Made by a program: the position numbers and the translations under genes. From Candidatus Binatota bacterium (GTDB lineage: Bacteria > Desulfobacterota > Binatia > Bin18): a stretch of 13,315 nucleotides of DNA. Below the pieces are notes generated by a model that worked only from the letters and a program-made list of their open reading frames with translations, ran no database searches and was not told the origin of the DNA. The stretch lies in assembly GCA_011523315.1 (NCBI GenBank), contig WTHE01000330.1:1-13315 (forward strand), given 5' to 3'. The first letter of the stretch is position 1; the number at the start of each line of letters is the position of its first letter. Shown in pieces: positions 6,469 to 13,315 of the stretch.

Positions 6469-7540
6469 CGCCGCTGAACGCCGGGCAGCGAATGACGACG
6501 GCCTGCGGCTGTCCGATTTTGACTACCGGCTTCCCCCCGAGCTGATTGCCCAAGAACCCGTCCGGGAGCGCAGCAGCTCCCGGCTGCTCGTGCTTGACCG
6601 CCGCCAGGTGGGGCTCGCCCACCGTCGCTTTGCCGATCTGCCGTCTCTTCTGCCGCCCCACAGCCTGCTGGTCCTGAACGACACCCGGGTGGTGCCGGCC
6701 CGCCTGCTGGGCCGCAAAGAGACCGGCGGGCAGCTTGAGGTGCTGCTCGTGCGTCGTGAGCCGGGCCAGGCCGAGGTCTGGGACGTGGTGTGCCGAGGCG
6801 GACAACACGTCCGAGCCGGAGCGCGGGTCGTTTTTTCAGATGAGCTACGGGCCGAGTGGAAGACCGCGCCGCAGGCCGGGCGGGGGAGGCTGGAGTTTTT
6901 CCCCGGGGCGGATTTCCGCCAACTGCTTGAGCGTCATGGCCAGCTGCCGCTGCCCCCCTACATCAAACGCCCTGCGGGCGGACGCGCCGCAGATCGTCAG
7001 CAGTATCAGACTGTGTACGCGCGCACGCCCGGAGCGCTGGCCGCCCCAACCGCAGGACTGCATTTCACCCGGGCGCTGCTCGACCGTCTGGTCGAACACG
7101 GTATCGAAACCGCCTTCCTGACCCTGCACGTCGGCCTCGGCACCTTTCAGCCGGTTCGGGTTGAACGGGTGGAGGAGCACGCCATGGAACAGGAGGAATT
7201 CTCAATTAGTGCTGCGACTGCCCGCCGCATCAATCGGGCGAAAGCCCAGGGGCGGACTGTTGTCGCGGTCGGCACGACGACCACCCGAGCCCTGGAATCG
7301 GCCTGCGACCCGGCCGGTCAGGTCCAGGCCGGCTGGCGGCAGACCGAGCTGTTTATCTATCCGGGTTTTCGCTTCCGGGTGATTGACGGCTTGATTACCA
7401 ACTTTCACCTGCCCCGCTCGACCCTGCTGATGCTGGTGTCTGCCTTTGCCGGCAGGGAGCGGGTTCTACGCGCTTACGCCGAGGCTGTGGCCCGCGGCTA
7501 CCGGTTTTACAGCTATGGGGACGGTATGCTGATTGTGTAG
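6443..7540 (+). CDS. queA: S-adenosylmethionine:tRNA ribosyltransferase-isomerase (QueA)
   Basis: It transfers and isomerises the ribosyl group of SAM onto 7-aminomethyl-7-deazaguanine in tRNA, forming epoxyqueuosine at wobble position 34. Recognisable family stretches: FDYRLPPELIAQEP near the N-terminus, LLVLNDTRVVPARLLGRK, APTAGLHFT, LHVGLGTFQPV, VGTTTTRALES and the C-terminal FRVIDGLITNFHLPRSTLLMLVSA. Length (365 aa) is near the family norm. The start is GTG 6443 (or the adjacent GTG 6446); no ATG is available before the conserved region. Translation therefore begins inside the last 26 bp of the slipin gene, in another frame, suggesting coupling. The next gene, tgt, acts earlier in the same pathway. 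Queuosine precursor genes are not in this window. Confidence 0.95.
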   Translation: MVDKIKPHSAAERRAANDDGLRLSDFDYRLPPELIAQEPVRERSSSRLLVLDRRQVGLAHRRFADLPSLLPPHSLLVLNDTRVVPARLLGRKETGGQLEVLLVRREPGQAEVWDVVCRGGQHVRAGARVVFSDELRAEWKTAPQAGRGRLEFFPGADFRQLLERHGQLPLPPYIKRPAGGRAADRQQYQTVYARTPGALAAPTAGLHFTRALLDRLVEHGIETAFLTLHVGLGTFQPVRVERVEEHAMEQEEFSISAATARRINRAKAQGRTVVAVGTTTTRALESACDPAGQVQAGWRQTELFIYPGFRFRVIDGLITNFHLPRSTLLMLVSAFAGRERVLRAYAEAVARGYRFYSYGDGMLIV

Positions 7541-7625
7541 GGGCAGCCCCCCTGCCTGTCCTGTGGACCGTCGGCGCGAGGTGGTGGGCAGCTACAGGAA
7601 CCATTGGCGTTCCCAGCCGGGTGAG

Positions 7626-7654
7626 TTGCACGCCTGCCCAAAAACGCATACAAC
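7626..7654 (+). promoter_or_regulatory. Possible promoter in the queA-tgt gap
   Basis: TTGCAC (7626-7631) and TACAAC (7649-7654) are 17 nt apart in the 136-nt gap between queA and tgt, 22 nt before the tgt ATG. The match is moderate. The gap also holds a 7-bp inverted repeat, TGGGCAG (7585-7591) with CTGCCCA (7634-7640), whose right arm lies in the promoter spacer. I found no preQ1 riboswitch pattern. Confidence 0.33.
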
Positions 7655-7676
7655 GGCCCGGCAAGACTAGCGCGAC

Positions 7677-8837
7677 ATGTTTCGTTTCAGTGTGACCCAC
7701 ACCGACTCCCACACCCAGGCACGCCTGGGCTGTATGATGACGGCTCACGGTCGGGTGCAAACCCCCGCCTTCATGCCGGTGGCGACCCAGGCAACAGTCA
7801 AGGCCATGACCCCGCGCGAACTGCGCGAAATTGGAGCCGAAATCATCCTGGCCAACGCCTACCATCTGTATCTGCGGCCGGGGCTTGAGCGGATTGAGCA
7901 GGCCGGCGGACTGCACCGTTTCATGGCCTGGGATGGTCCGATTCTGACCGACAGCGGCGGGTTTCAGGTCTTCAGCCTGAAAAGTTTGTGCCGGCTGAGC
8001 GAACAGGGGGTCGAGTTTCGCTCCCATCTGGACGGTTCTGTACACCTGCTGACCCCGGAATCGGTCATCCGGGCTCAGGAACGCTTGGGGGTTGATATCG
8101 CCATGGTCCTGGACGAATGCCCGCCGGCCCAGGTCAGCTTCGCGGAAGCCGAGCGCGCCCAGGCCCTGACCCTGCGCTGGGCCGAGCGCGCCCGAGCGTC
8201 CAGAACCCGGGACGATCAGGCCGTGTTTGGGATTGTCCAGGGCGGCGTGTTTCCCGAGTTGCGCGAACAGAGCGCCCGGGCTCTGGTGGAGTTGGGGTTT
8301 TGCGGCTATGCGATTGGCGGCCTGAGCGTTGGAGAAGATCCGGCGGTCACCCACGCCACTGCCGCCCATACCGTGCGCTTCCTGCCCGCCGCCCGGCCGC
8401 GTTACATCATGGGCGTTGGCACGCCGACCCAACTCGTCCGCTATGTGGCGCTCGGCTGCGACATGTTCGACTGCGTCATGCCAACCCGCAATGCGCGTAA
8501 CGGCAGTCTGTTTACCCGGACCGGGAGGCTGAATATTCGGCGCGCCGAGTTCGCCTCCGACCCGCGGCCGGTTGAGGAGGGCTGTGGGTGTTATACCTGC
8601 CAGAACTTTTCGCGGGCGTATCTGCGCCATCTGGCCGTTGCCGGTGAAATCTTGTCGGCGCGGCTCAATACGATTCACAATCTCTATTTTTATCAGTCGC
8701 TGATGCGTACAATGCGGGCAGCCTTGGCCGCCGGCCGGTTCGCCGACTTCGCCCGGCCCTTTCTGGCCGGCCCGGAGCCGGCCGCAGACGCCAAGGCCAC
8801 AGCGTCCAAAGAAGGGGAAGCGCTATGGGAAGTCTAG
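7677..8837 (+). CDS. tgt: Queuine tRNA-ribosyltransferase (tRNA-guanine transglycosylase)
   Basis: It swaps guanine 34 of GUN-anticodon tRNAs for preQ1, the step before QueA. The TIM-barrel family is clear: D92-S-G-G-F-Q (general acid/base aspartate), V-Q-G-G, and D265-C-V-M-P-T-R-N-A-R-N-G, whose aspartate is the covalent nucleophile. The structural zinc site is complete: C303, C305, C308 and H334. Length (386 aa) is slightly above normal because of a short Ala/Glu-rich tail. No good Shine-Dalgarno precedes ATG 7677, but the N-terminus (F-R-F-S-V) aligns with typical Tgt starts. The 3' end overlaps yajC by 13 bp; the tgt-yajC-secD-secF order is widely conserved in Proteobacteria and related phyla. 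Confidence 0.96.
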   Translation: MFRFSVTHTDSHTQARLGCMMTAHGRVQTPAFMPVATQATVKAMTPRELREIGAEIILANAYHLYLRPGLERIEQAGGLHRFMAWDGPILTDSGGFQVFSLKSLCRLSEQGVEFRSHLDGSVHLLTPESVIRAQERLGVDIAMVLDECPPAQVSFAEAERAQALTLRWAERARASRTRDDQAVFGIVQGGVFPELREQSARALVELGFCGYAIGGLSVGEDPAVTHATAAHTVRFLPAARPRYIMGVGTPTQLVRYVALGCDMFDCVMPTRNARNGSLFTRTGRLNIRRAEFASDPRPVEEGCGCYTCQNFSRAYLRHLAVAGEILSARLNTIHNLYFYQSLMRTMRAALAAGRFADFARPFLAGPEPAADAKATASKEGEALWEV

Positions 8838-9178
8838 CCTATGCCCAAGAGGGAGCCGCCGCTGCCGGCCCCGGTCCGTTGGTCCAGTTTCTGCCCCTGC
8901 TGCTGGTCTTTGCGGTGTTTTATTTTCTGTTGATCCGGCCTCAGCAGCAAAAGGCCAAAGCCCATAAAGCCATGCTGGGGAATCTGAAACGCAACGACGA
9001 AGTTGTGACAGCCGGGGGCTTGTACGGGAAAATCGTCGAACTCGGGGAGACCGATGTCAGACTCGAAATTGCGTCCAATGTCCGCGTTCGGATTGACCGT
9101 TCGCGGATTGAAACCCTGCTGGGCGGCAAAGTCAGAAAAGACACCAAAGAAGGCCGGGACGGGAAGGAGAAGGGATGA
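8825..9178 (+). CDS. yajC: Sec translocase accessory subunit YajC
   Basis: A small inner-membrane protein that associates with SecDF and the SecYEG translocon. After a short Ala-rich N-terminus there is a single membrane helix (about 20-38), followed by the family's I-R-P-Q-Q-Q-K boundary (37-43) and a cytoplasmic domain with LKRNDEVVTAGGLYGKIVE. Length is 117 aa, normal for the family, with a basic tail (VRKDTKEGRDGKEKG). ATG 8825 lies within the last codons of tgt in another frame, preceded by AAGGGGA. The stop overlaps the secD start in an ATGA (9175-9178), so translation is probably coupled. Its exact role in export is still poorly defined. Confidence 0.95.
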   Translation: MGSLAYAQEGAAAAGPGPLVQFLPLLLVFAVFYFLLIRPQQQKAKAHKAMLGNLKRNDEVVTAGGLYGKIVELGETDVRLEIASNVRVRIDRSRIETLLGGKVRKDTKEGRDGKEKG

Positions 9179-10746
9179 CCAGCATTGGGTATCGGATCGC
9201 TCTGGTTGCCGGCCTGACCGTATGGGCGCTCGTCTATCTGATGCCCTCGCTGACGGCCGTGCCCGACTGGTGGCGCACCATACTTCCCACCAGTCAGATC
9301 CGGCTGGGACTCGATCTGCGGGGGGGCACCCATCTTCTGCTGGAGATCGACCTGGACGAGGCGCTCAGAAACAATCTCGACCGGACCATTGCCGAGATCC
9401 AGCGCGCCTTTGACGACGCGTCGATTCGTGGGACGACTCTCAGCCGTGATAACCACACGCTGCATCTGCGGACGCCCGACCAGGACACCAGAAATCAGGT
9501 CCAAACTGTGCTGTCCGAGCAGTTTCCCAATCTGGTGCAGACGCCGGCCGGAGACGGCCAGATGACGCTGGTCTATGACAGCCGTCAGGTTCGCACCTTG
9601 CACGAATACGCCATCGATCAGACGCTTGAGACGCTGCGCAACCGGATTGACCAGTTCGGGGTGACCGAGCCGATCGTCCAGCGCCAGACCGACCAGTTCA
9701 GCGGTGAGGAACAGGTCGTCGTTCAGCTGCCCGGTATTCAGGACGCCGCGCGGGCCAAACGGCTCATCGGTCAGACTGCGGTGCTGGAGTTCAAGCTGGT
9801 GGCCAATGCCAGCGCGCAGGGGGCGGGCACGGTCACCCTGCGCGGACAGGATCGCGACCCGCTCTCGGGCGAGGTGATCACCTCCGAATATACGCTTGAG
9901 GAGCGAACCTTGATGACCGGGGAGGCGGTTGCCGACGCGCGGGTGCGTCCCAGCGTTGATATCGAGGGGCCATATGTCGAGCTGGTTCTGAGCGGCGCGG
10001 GCGCCCGGGTGTTTGAAGAAATTACGGGCGCCAATGTCGGGCGCCAACTGGCCATCATTCTTGACAATACCGTGTACTCAGCGCCCCGCATCAATGAACG
10101 GATAGGCGGTGGCCGGGCCGCGATCACCGGCAGCTTTGATATCAAAGAAGCCCGTGACCTGGCCATTGTCCTGCGGGCCGGAGCGCTGCCAGCCCCGGTC
10201 ACCATCGCCGAAGAGCGAACCGTCGGTCCTTCGCTCGGTCAGGACTCCATCCGCCAGGGAGTGCGCTCCTTCATCATCGGCGGGATTATCGTGGTGGTGT
10301 TCATGATCATGTACTACAGGCTGGCCGGGGTGCTGACCGATGTTGCGGTGGGGCTCAATATTCTGTACCTGCTGGCCGCCCTGGCCATGTTTGAGGCCAC
10401 CCTGACCCTGCCCGGTATTGCCGGGATCATTCTGACGGTCGGCATGGCGGTTGATGCCAATGTGCTGATCAATGAGCGGATGCGGGAGGAACTGCGGCGC
10501 GGCAAGAGCGCCCGGGCCGCAGTCGAGTCCGGTTATGAAAACGCCCGTCCGGCGATCCTGGACTCCAATATCACGACCTTTCTGTCCGGCTTGATTCTGT
10601 TTCAGTTTGGCTCGGGACCGATCCGCGGCTTTGCCGTCACGCTGTGCATCGGGATTGTGAGTACCGTCTTTACTGCGGTGGTGGTGACCCGGATGGTCTA
10701 CGACTATTTCTTATCCAGGCGTCGCCTGGCGGAGCTGAGTGTCTAG
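9175..10746 (+). CDS. secD: Protein translocase subunit SecD
   Basis: The larger half of the SecDF proton-driven export motor, which pulls preproteins out on the periplasmic side. One N-terminal membrane helix (about 8-25), then the signature L-D47-L-R-G-G-T-H, the large periplasmic P1 region, and five C-terminal helices (about 360-515). The proton-path motif GMAVDANVLINERMREE is present, with D427 at the position known as D519 in E. coli. At 523 aa it is shorter than E. coli SecD (about 615) but normal for many other bacteria. AAGGAGA at 9164-9170 gives a good ribosome site. The stop TAG directly abuts the secF ATG. Confidence 0.96.
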   Translation: MTSIGYRIALVAGLTVWALVYLMPSLTAVPDWWRTILPTSQIRLGLDLRGGTHLLLEIDLDEALRNNLDRTIAEIQRAFDDASIRGTTLSRDNHTLHLRTPDQDTRNQVQTVLSEQFPNLVQTPAGDGQMTLVYDSRQVRTLHEYAIDQTLETLRNRIDQFGVTEPIVQRQTDQFSGEEQVVVQLPGIQDAARAKRLIGQTAVLEFKLVANASAQGAGTVTLRGQDRDPLSGEVITSEYTLEERTLMTGEAVADARVRPSVDIEGPYVELVLSGAGARVFEEITGANVGRQLAIILDNTVYSAPRINERIGGGRAAITGSFDIKEARDLAIVLRAGALPAPVTIAEERTVGPSLGQDSIRQGVRSFIIGGIIVVVFMIMYYRLAGVLTDVAVGLNILYLLAALAMFEATLTLPGIAGIILTVGMAVDANVLINERMREELRRGKSARAAVESGYENARPAILDSNITTFLSGLILFQFGSGPIRGFAVTLCIGIVSTVFTAVVVTRMVYDYFLSRRRLAELSV

Positions 10747-11667
10747 ATGGAGCTGATCAGACCCGGAACCGATATCGACTTTCTGCGCTATTCCAAAATA
10801 GCCGCCGTCTTTTCCAGCCTGCTGGTCCTGATCGGTCTGGCCACCTTCTTTGTCCGGGGCGGGCTGACCTATGGGGTCGATTTTGCCGGTGGGACGATCG
10901 TACACGTGAAGTTCAGCGATCCGCCCACGATTGCCGAAGTCCGCCAAGTGCTGTCCGCAACCGCTATCCAGGATCTGTCGGTGCAGGATTTCGGCCTGTC
11001 TGGAGATGAGTTTCTGATCCGTATGGCGGAGCCCGAGACGGATATCGGCACGGACGAGGACCAGACCAGCCCCTCCGTCCAGGTCCAGGACACTCTCAAG
11101 GAATACTATGGCGAGCGCCTGCTGCCCGTCCAGCGGGTGGAAACGGTCGGGCCCAAAGTCGGCCGGAATCTGCGCACGCGGGGCATTCTGAGCGTTCTGT
11201 TTGCAGCCCTGGTCATGGGCACCTATATTGCCTTTCGGTTTCAGCTCAGCTTCGGTGTCGGCGCGGCGGTGGCGCTGTTTCATGACGTGCTCATCACCGC
11301 CACCGCGCTGCTGCTGATGGATGTGGAGTTCGACCTGCCGATTGTCGCCGCCTTTCTGACCGTCATCGGCTATTCGGTTAACGACACGGTGGTGGTGTGT
11401 GACCGCATTCGGGAGAATCAGCGCAAGATGCGCCGCGAGACCCTGGCGACGATTATTCAGCGCAGCATCAACGAGATGCTCAGCCGGACGCTGATTACCT
11501 CCGGAACAACCTTGATGGTCCTTCTGGCCCTGTATTTTTTGGGCGGATCGGTCATCAACGGCTTTGCCTTCGTTCTGCTGGTCGGTTTCACGATTGGCAC
11601 CTACTCCTCGATCTATGTCGCCAGTCCGATTGTTCTGCTGTGGAGCGGGGAGGGCAGACGGCGCTGA
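10747..11667 (+). CDS. secF: Protein translocase subunit SecF
   Basis: The smaller half of the SecDF motor. It has an N-terminal helix (about 17-37), the signature Y-G-V-D-F-A-G-G-T, a short periplasmic P4 domain, and five C-terminal helices from about 143 onward. The motif GYSVNDTVVVCDRIREN carries D213, which coincides in number with the functional aspartate of E. coli SecF. Length (306 aa) is normal. The ATG follows the secD stop with no gap, the tightest coupling in the window, in line with SecD and SecF forming a 1:1 complex. No clear terminator follows; a 6-bp stem spans the stop codon but has no T tract. Confidence 0.96.
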   Translation: MELIRPGTDIDFLRYSKIAAVFSSLLVLIGLATFFVRGGLTYGVDFAGGTIVHVKFSDPPTIAEVRQVLSATAIQDLSVQDFGLSGDEFLIRMAEPETDIGTDEDQTSPSVQVQDTLKEYYGERLLPVQRVETVGPKVGRNLRTRGILSVLFAALVMGTYIAFRFQLSFGVGAAVALFHDVLITATALLLMDVEFDLPIVAAFLTVIGYSVNDTVVVCDRIRENQRKMRRETLATIIQRSINEMLSRTLITSGTTLMVLLALYFLGGSVINGFAFVLLVGFTIGTYSSIYVASPIVLLWSGEGRRR

Positions 11668-11776
11668 AGCCGTCCCGCCATCTCGGGTGTGGAATGGCGT
11701 GTGCCGCTCCGGGCGCGGGGCCTCACAGCGACTCCTCCCGGCGTGGCCTCGGAGGCGCGCAAGTTCTTGTCTGCAT

Positions 11777-11805
11777 TGACGATATGGCAGGGGTGTGGTA
11801 TATCC
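11777..11805 (+). promoter_or_regulatory. Sigma70-type promoter for the phospholipid methyltransferase gene
   Basis: TTGACG (11777-11782), a 17-nt spacer, and TATATC (11800-11805). This is the cleanest promoter match I see in the window. Transcription would start near 11812, with a leader of about 40 nt before the GTG at 11853, so the gene is probably expressed independently of secDF. Confidence 0.55.
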
Positions 11806-11852
11806 CGCGCCTTAATGCAGGGGAGAATTGTCGCTGGGACAGGGAGGGAGCA

Positions 11853-12575
11853 GTGAGTTCTGGGCAGAAAGCAGGGGTGCTGAAAAATCCTCATGAGAGT
11901 AAAATGTACTCTCGTTTCTCCCATTTTTATGATCGGATTTTTACGCGACTTTTCACCGAGCGGATCGTGAACGCGGTTCAGGCCCTGAATATCCGGCCGG
12001 GGGCAAGGGTGCTTGAGGTCGGTGTTGGAACCGGGCTGTCGCTGGCCGCCTATCCCGCCCACTGTGAGGTGACGGGCATTGATCTGGCACCTGATATGCT
12101 GGAGCGGGCGCGGGAAAAAGCCTTTGATAACGGCTGGCGTCATATCCAGCTCAGGGAAATGGACGCCCTCAACCTCGATTTTCCGGATAATGCGTTTGAC
12201 TACGTGACCTCTTTCCACGTCATCAGCGTCGTGCCTGACCCGGTTCGCATGATGAAGGAAATCCATCGGGTGTGTAAGCCCGAGGGCAAGGTCGTCATCA
12301 TCAACCATTTTCGGACCACCAAACCGGTGCTGGGGCCGATTGTCGGTGCGCTTGACCCGCTCACCCGGCGTCTGGGCTGGAGCGCGTCGCTGCGTCTGAA
12401 GCAGGCCTTTGACGGCGTGCCGATCCGGATTGAACAGCGGTTCAAAACGTCTCCGCTGTCGCTGTTTACCGTTGTCGTGGCCAAGAATGAAAAGCAGACC
12501 CGCAACGGACACCGGATCCCGAACAACGGGGCGGGCCATCCGTCGCAGACGGGCGAACCGCTACTTCGCCCGTGA
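11853..12575 (+). CDS. pmtA: Phospholipid N-methyltransferase, Rhodobacter PmtA-type
   Basis: A 240-residue SAM-dependent class I methyltransferase, probably methylating phosphatidylethanolamine towards phosphatidylcholine. Motif I is V53-L-E-V-G-V-G-T-G61, and D77 in GIDLAPDML ends the second strand. The stretches YSRFSHFYDRIF, VVPDP (in HVISVVPDP) and I-N-H-F followed by LDPLTRRLGWS are typical of the Rhodobacter-type PmtA group rather than UbiE/MenG, which I considered. A longer open frame reaches back to 11640 inside secF, but the start is placed at GTG 11853 because AGGGAGG (11841-11847) precedes it; ATG 11904 is the other option. The last ~15 residues are polar and probably disordered. 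The 3' end overlaps the convergent efp gene by 15 bp. Whether it makes one or all three methylations is not visible. Confidence 0.85.
   Translation: MSSGQKAGVLKNPHESKMYSRFSHFYDRIFTRLFTERIVNAVQALNIRPGARVLEVGVGTGLSLAAYPAHCEVTGIDLAPDMLERAREKAFDNGWRHIQLREMDALNLDFPDNAFDYVTSFHVISVVPDPVRMMKEIHRVCKPEGKVVIINHFRTTKPVLGPIVGALDPLTRRLGWSASLRLKQAFDGVPIRIEQRFKTSPLSLFTVVVAKNEKQTRNGHRIPNNGAGHPSQTGEPLLRP
12549..12573. terminator. Shared hairpin at the convergent pmtA/efp ends
   Basis: ACGGGCGAA (12549-12557) pairs perfectly with TTCGCCCGT (12565-12573) around a 7-nt loop. The hairpin covers both stop codons: the efp stop is at 12561-12563 in the loop, and the pmtA stop starts at 12573. It is well placed for a two-way terminator, but neither side has a following T tract, so a hairpin-only or Rho-assisted mode is inference. 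Confidence 0.42.
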
Positions 12576-13124
12576 CAGATAGTTTCCCGTCTCGGTATCG
12601 ACTCTGACGGTTTCCCCAATTTCAATAAAACCGGGTACGCGAACGACCAGGCCGGTTTCCGTCGTGGCCGGTTTGAGTTCGTTGTTGACGGTTGCGCCCT
12701 TGAGAGAGGGGGGCGTGTCCTCAACCCTGAGGTCTACGGTCTTGGGCAGGGAAATGCCGACCGGCTGACCGTTATGCAGGTCAACCTTGATCATCAGATT
12801 GGGGGTCAGGAATTGGACCGCCTGGCCCAGGCTGTCTTGTGACAGCTCTATCTGTTCATAGCTCTGGGCATTCATGAAATGGTAGGTCCCGCTCGATTCA
12901 TACAGGTACTGCATGTCTTGCTGGTCAAGCGTGGCCCGCTCGATTTTGTCGTCTGAGCGAAACTTGTTCTCGGTCTGAAGACCGGTGCGCAGGTTGCGCA
13001 GCTTGGTCTGGACAAAGCCACGCTTATTGCCCGGAGTGACGTGTATCAACTCCATAACACGGTGGAGGTCGTCGCGATACACAATCAGCGTTCCCACTCG
13101 CAGCTGTGTGGCCTGTACGAACAT
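12561..13124 (-). CDS. efp: Elongation factor P
   Basis: It rescues ribosomes stalled at polyproline motifs by entering next to the P-site tRNA. The 187-residue length and three-domain pattern are standard, from the N-terminal V-G-T-L-I through GTYHFMN and LKGATVNNELKPATTETG to the terminal YLSRAK. The start is ATG 13124-13122 with GAGGT (13135-13131) 6 nt upstream; a longer in-frame start at 13175 would add 17 residues unlike EF-P and overlap the upstream gene. The oddity is the domain I loop: P31-G32-N33-K34-R35-G36. The residue aligned with E. coli K34 (the first after Pro-Gly) is asparagine here, with lysine next. It follows an NTF2-like gene by 13 nt and is probably in its operon. Confidence 0.95.
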   Translation of the reverse strand: MFVQATQLRVGTLIVYRDDLHRVMELIHVTPGNKRGFVQTKLRNLRTGLQTENKFRSDDKIERATLDQQDMQYLYESSGTYHFMNAQSYEQIELSQDSLGQAVQFLTPNLMIKVDLHNGQPVGISLPKTVDLRVEDTPPSLKGATVNNELKPATTETGLVVRVPGFIEIGETVRVDTETGNYLSRAK

Positions 13125-13137
13125 GTTGAAACCTCGC

Positions 13138-13315
13138 TCAGTGCAGCTGATCTTCGGGCGGCGCCGGGGGGGCAAAAATCGGTGACCCGTGGTGATGGAC
13201 CATCAACCATGCGCCAGCCCGCTTTTCAAAGACATTGGTGCTTAAGACCTGGGAGCGGGAGCCGCCACCCGGTCCGCTCGATTCGAGGTTTTCGATCAAC
13301 ACCACCCAGGCCAAG
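13138..13315 (-). CDS. Partial CDS: C-terminus of an NTF2/SnoaL-like protein
   Basis: An open minus-strand frame enters from the right edge and stops at TGA 13140-13138; 59 codons are visible. The segment V-L-S-T-N-V-F-E...W-L-M-V-H-H-H-G-S-P resembles the last two strands of NTF2-like/SnoaL-type proteins (a strand, a turn, then W-x-x-V-H-H-H), followed by a short Pro-rich tail. Members of this fold include small enzymes, binding domains and many uncharacterised proteins, so no function can be given. The 13-nt distance to efp suggests co-transcription. Confidence 0.6.
   Translation of the reverse strand, partial: LAWVVLIENLESSGPGGGSRSQVLSTNVFEKRAGAWLMVHHHGSPIFAPPAPPEDQLH

Noticed and set aside
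7541..7676. preQ1 riboswitch ahead of tgt
   Set aside because: The gap has a 7-bp inverted repeat but I could not find the compact preQ1-I pseudoknot pattern (a short GC stem followed by an A-rich tail); called only as a gap with a possible promoter.
7395..8678. 427-codon minus-strand frame opposite tgt
   Set aside because: Antisense shadow of a clearly identified gene in GC-rich DNA; its translation has no recognisable domain. The same applies to long minus frames at 4080-5096 and 8941-10047.
11657..11674. Terminator after secF (GACGGC/GCCGTC, 6-nt loop)
   Set aside because: The stem is only 6 bp, includes the secF stop codon in its loop, and is followed by CCGCC rather than a T tract.
11640..11852. 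N-terminal extension of the methyltransferase frame back into secF
   Set aside because: The added 71 codons overlap secF and the promoter at 11777-11805 and do not resemble a methyltransferase N-terminus; GTG 11853 has a good ribosome site.
11613..12539. 308-codon minus-strand frame opposite pmtA
   Set aside because: It crosses the secF end and the pmtA promoter and is antisense to a well-conserved methyltransferase; no family features.
13125..13175. 17-residue N-terminal extension of EF-P
   Set aside because: EF-P families begin at the M-F-V-Q position; the extension overlaps the stop and tail of the upstream gene, while ATG 13124 has its own GAGGT.
1..13315. tRNA, rRNA, CRISPR array, insertion sequence
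   Set aside because: No spaced direct repeats, transposase-like frames, tRNA-like cloverleaf sequences or rRNA segments were noticed on reading either strand.

Overview
The window is GC-rich bacterial chromosome, densely packed with tightly spaced or overlapping genes. The core run (polyprenyl diphosphate synthase, family 4 uracil-DNA glycosylase, NfeD, slipin, QueA, Tgt, YajC, SecD, SecF) is typical of a Gram-negative, deltaproteobacterial-type genome (Desulfobacterota, Myxococcota or a related uncultured lineage). That placement is inferred from gene content and protein style only, because no rRNA or other taxonomic marker is present.

Layout. The left 1.2 kb is read leftward: a CDP-alcohol phosphatidyltransferase (354-1166), a small two-helix membrane protein joined to it by an ATGA overlap (160-357), and at the window edge the first 41 codons of what looks like a site-specific DNA methyltransferase (1-123). 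Divergent from these is a lone GIY-YIG nuclease with a C-terminal DUF4357 region (1307-2164). Its active-site codons lie in a perfect 15-bp inverted repeat. A 272-bp non-coding stretch with a good sigma70-like promoter follows.

From 2437 to 11667 nine genes run rightward. They cover isoprenoid chain synthesis, DNA uracil repair, a membrane protease/slipin pair, two steps of tRNA queuosine modification, and the YajC-SecD-SecF part of the protein export machinery. Spacing of -26 to +14 nt at most junctions indicates an operon or a few nested ones. The wider gaps are ahead of nfeD (63 nt, with a stem-loop) and ahead of tgt (136 nt, with a possible promoter).

A Rhodobacter-type phospholipid N-methyltransferase (11853-12575) has its own promoter. 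It is convergent with elongation factor P (12561-13124, minus strand); the two 3' ends overlap by 15 bp inside a shared 9-bp hairpin. Upstream of efp on the minus strand is the 3' end of an NTF2/SnoaL-like protein (13138-13315).

Most of the window is housekeeping. I see no complete new system. The points most worth a second look are the left edge (methyltransferase fragment, membrane-lipid genes, GIY-YIG nuclease), the long inverted repeat inside the nuclease gene, and the EF-P with asparagine where the modified lysine or arginine normally sits.
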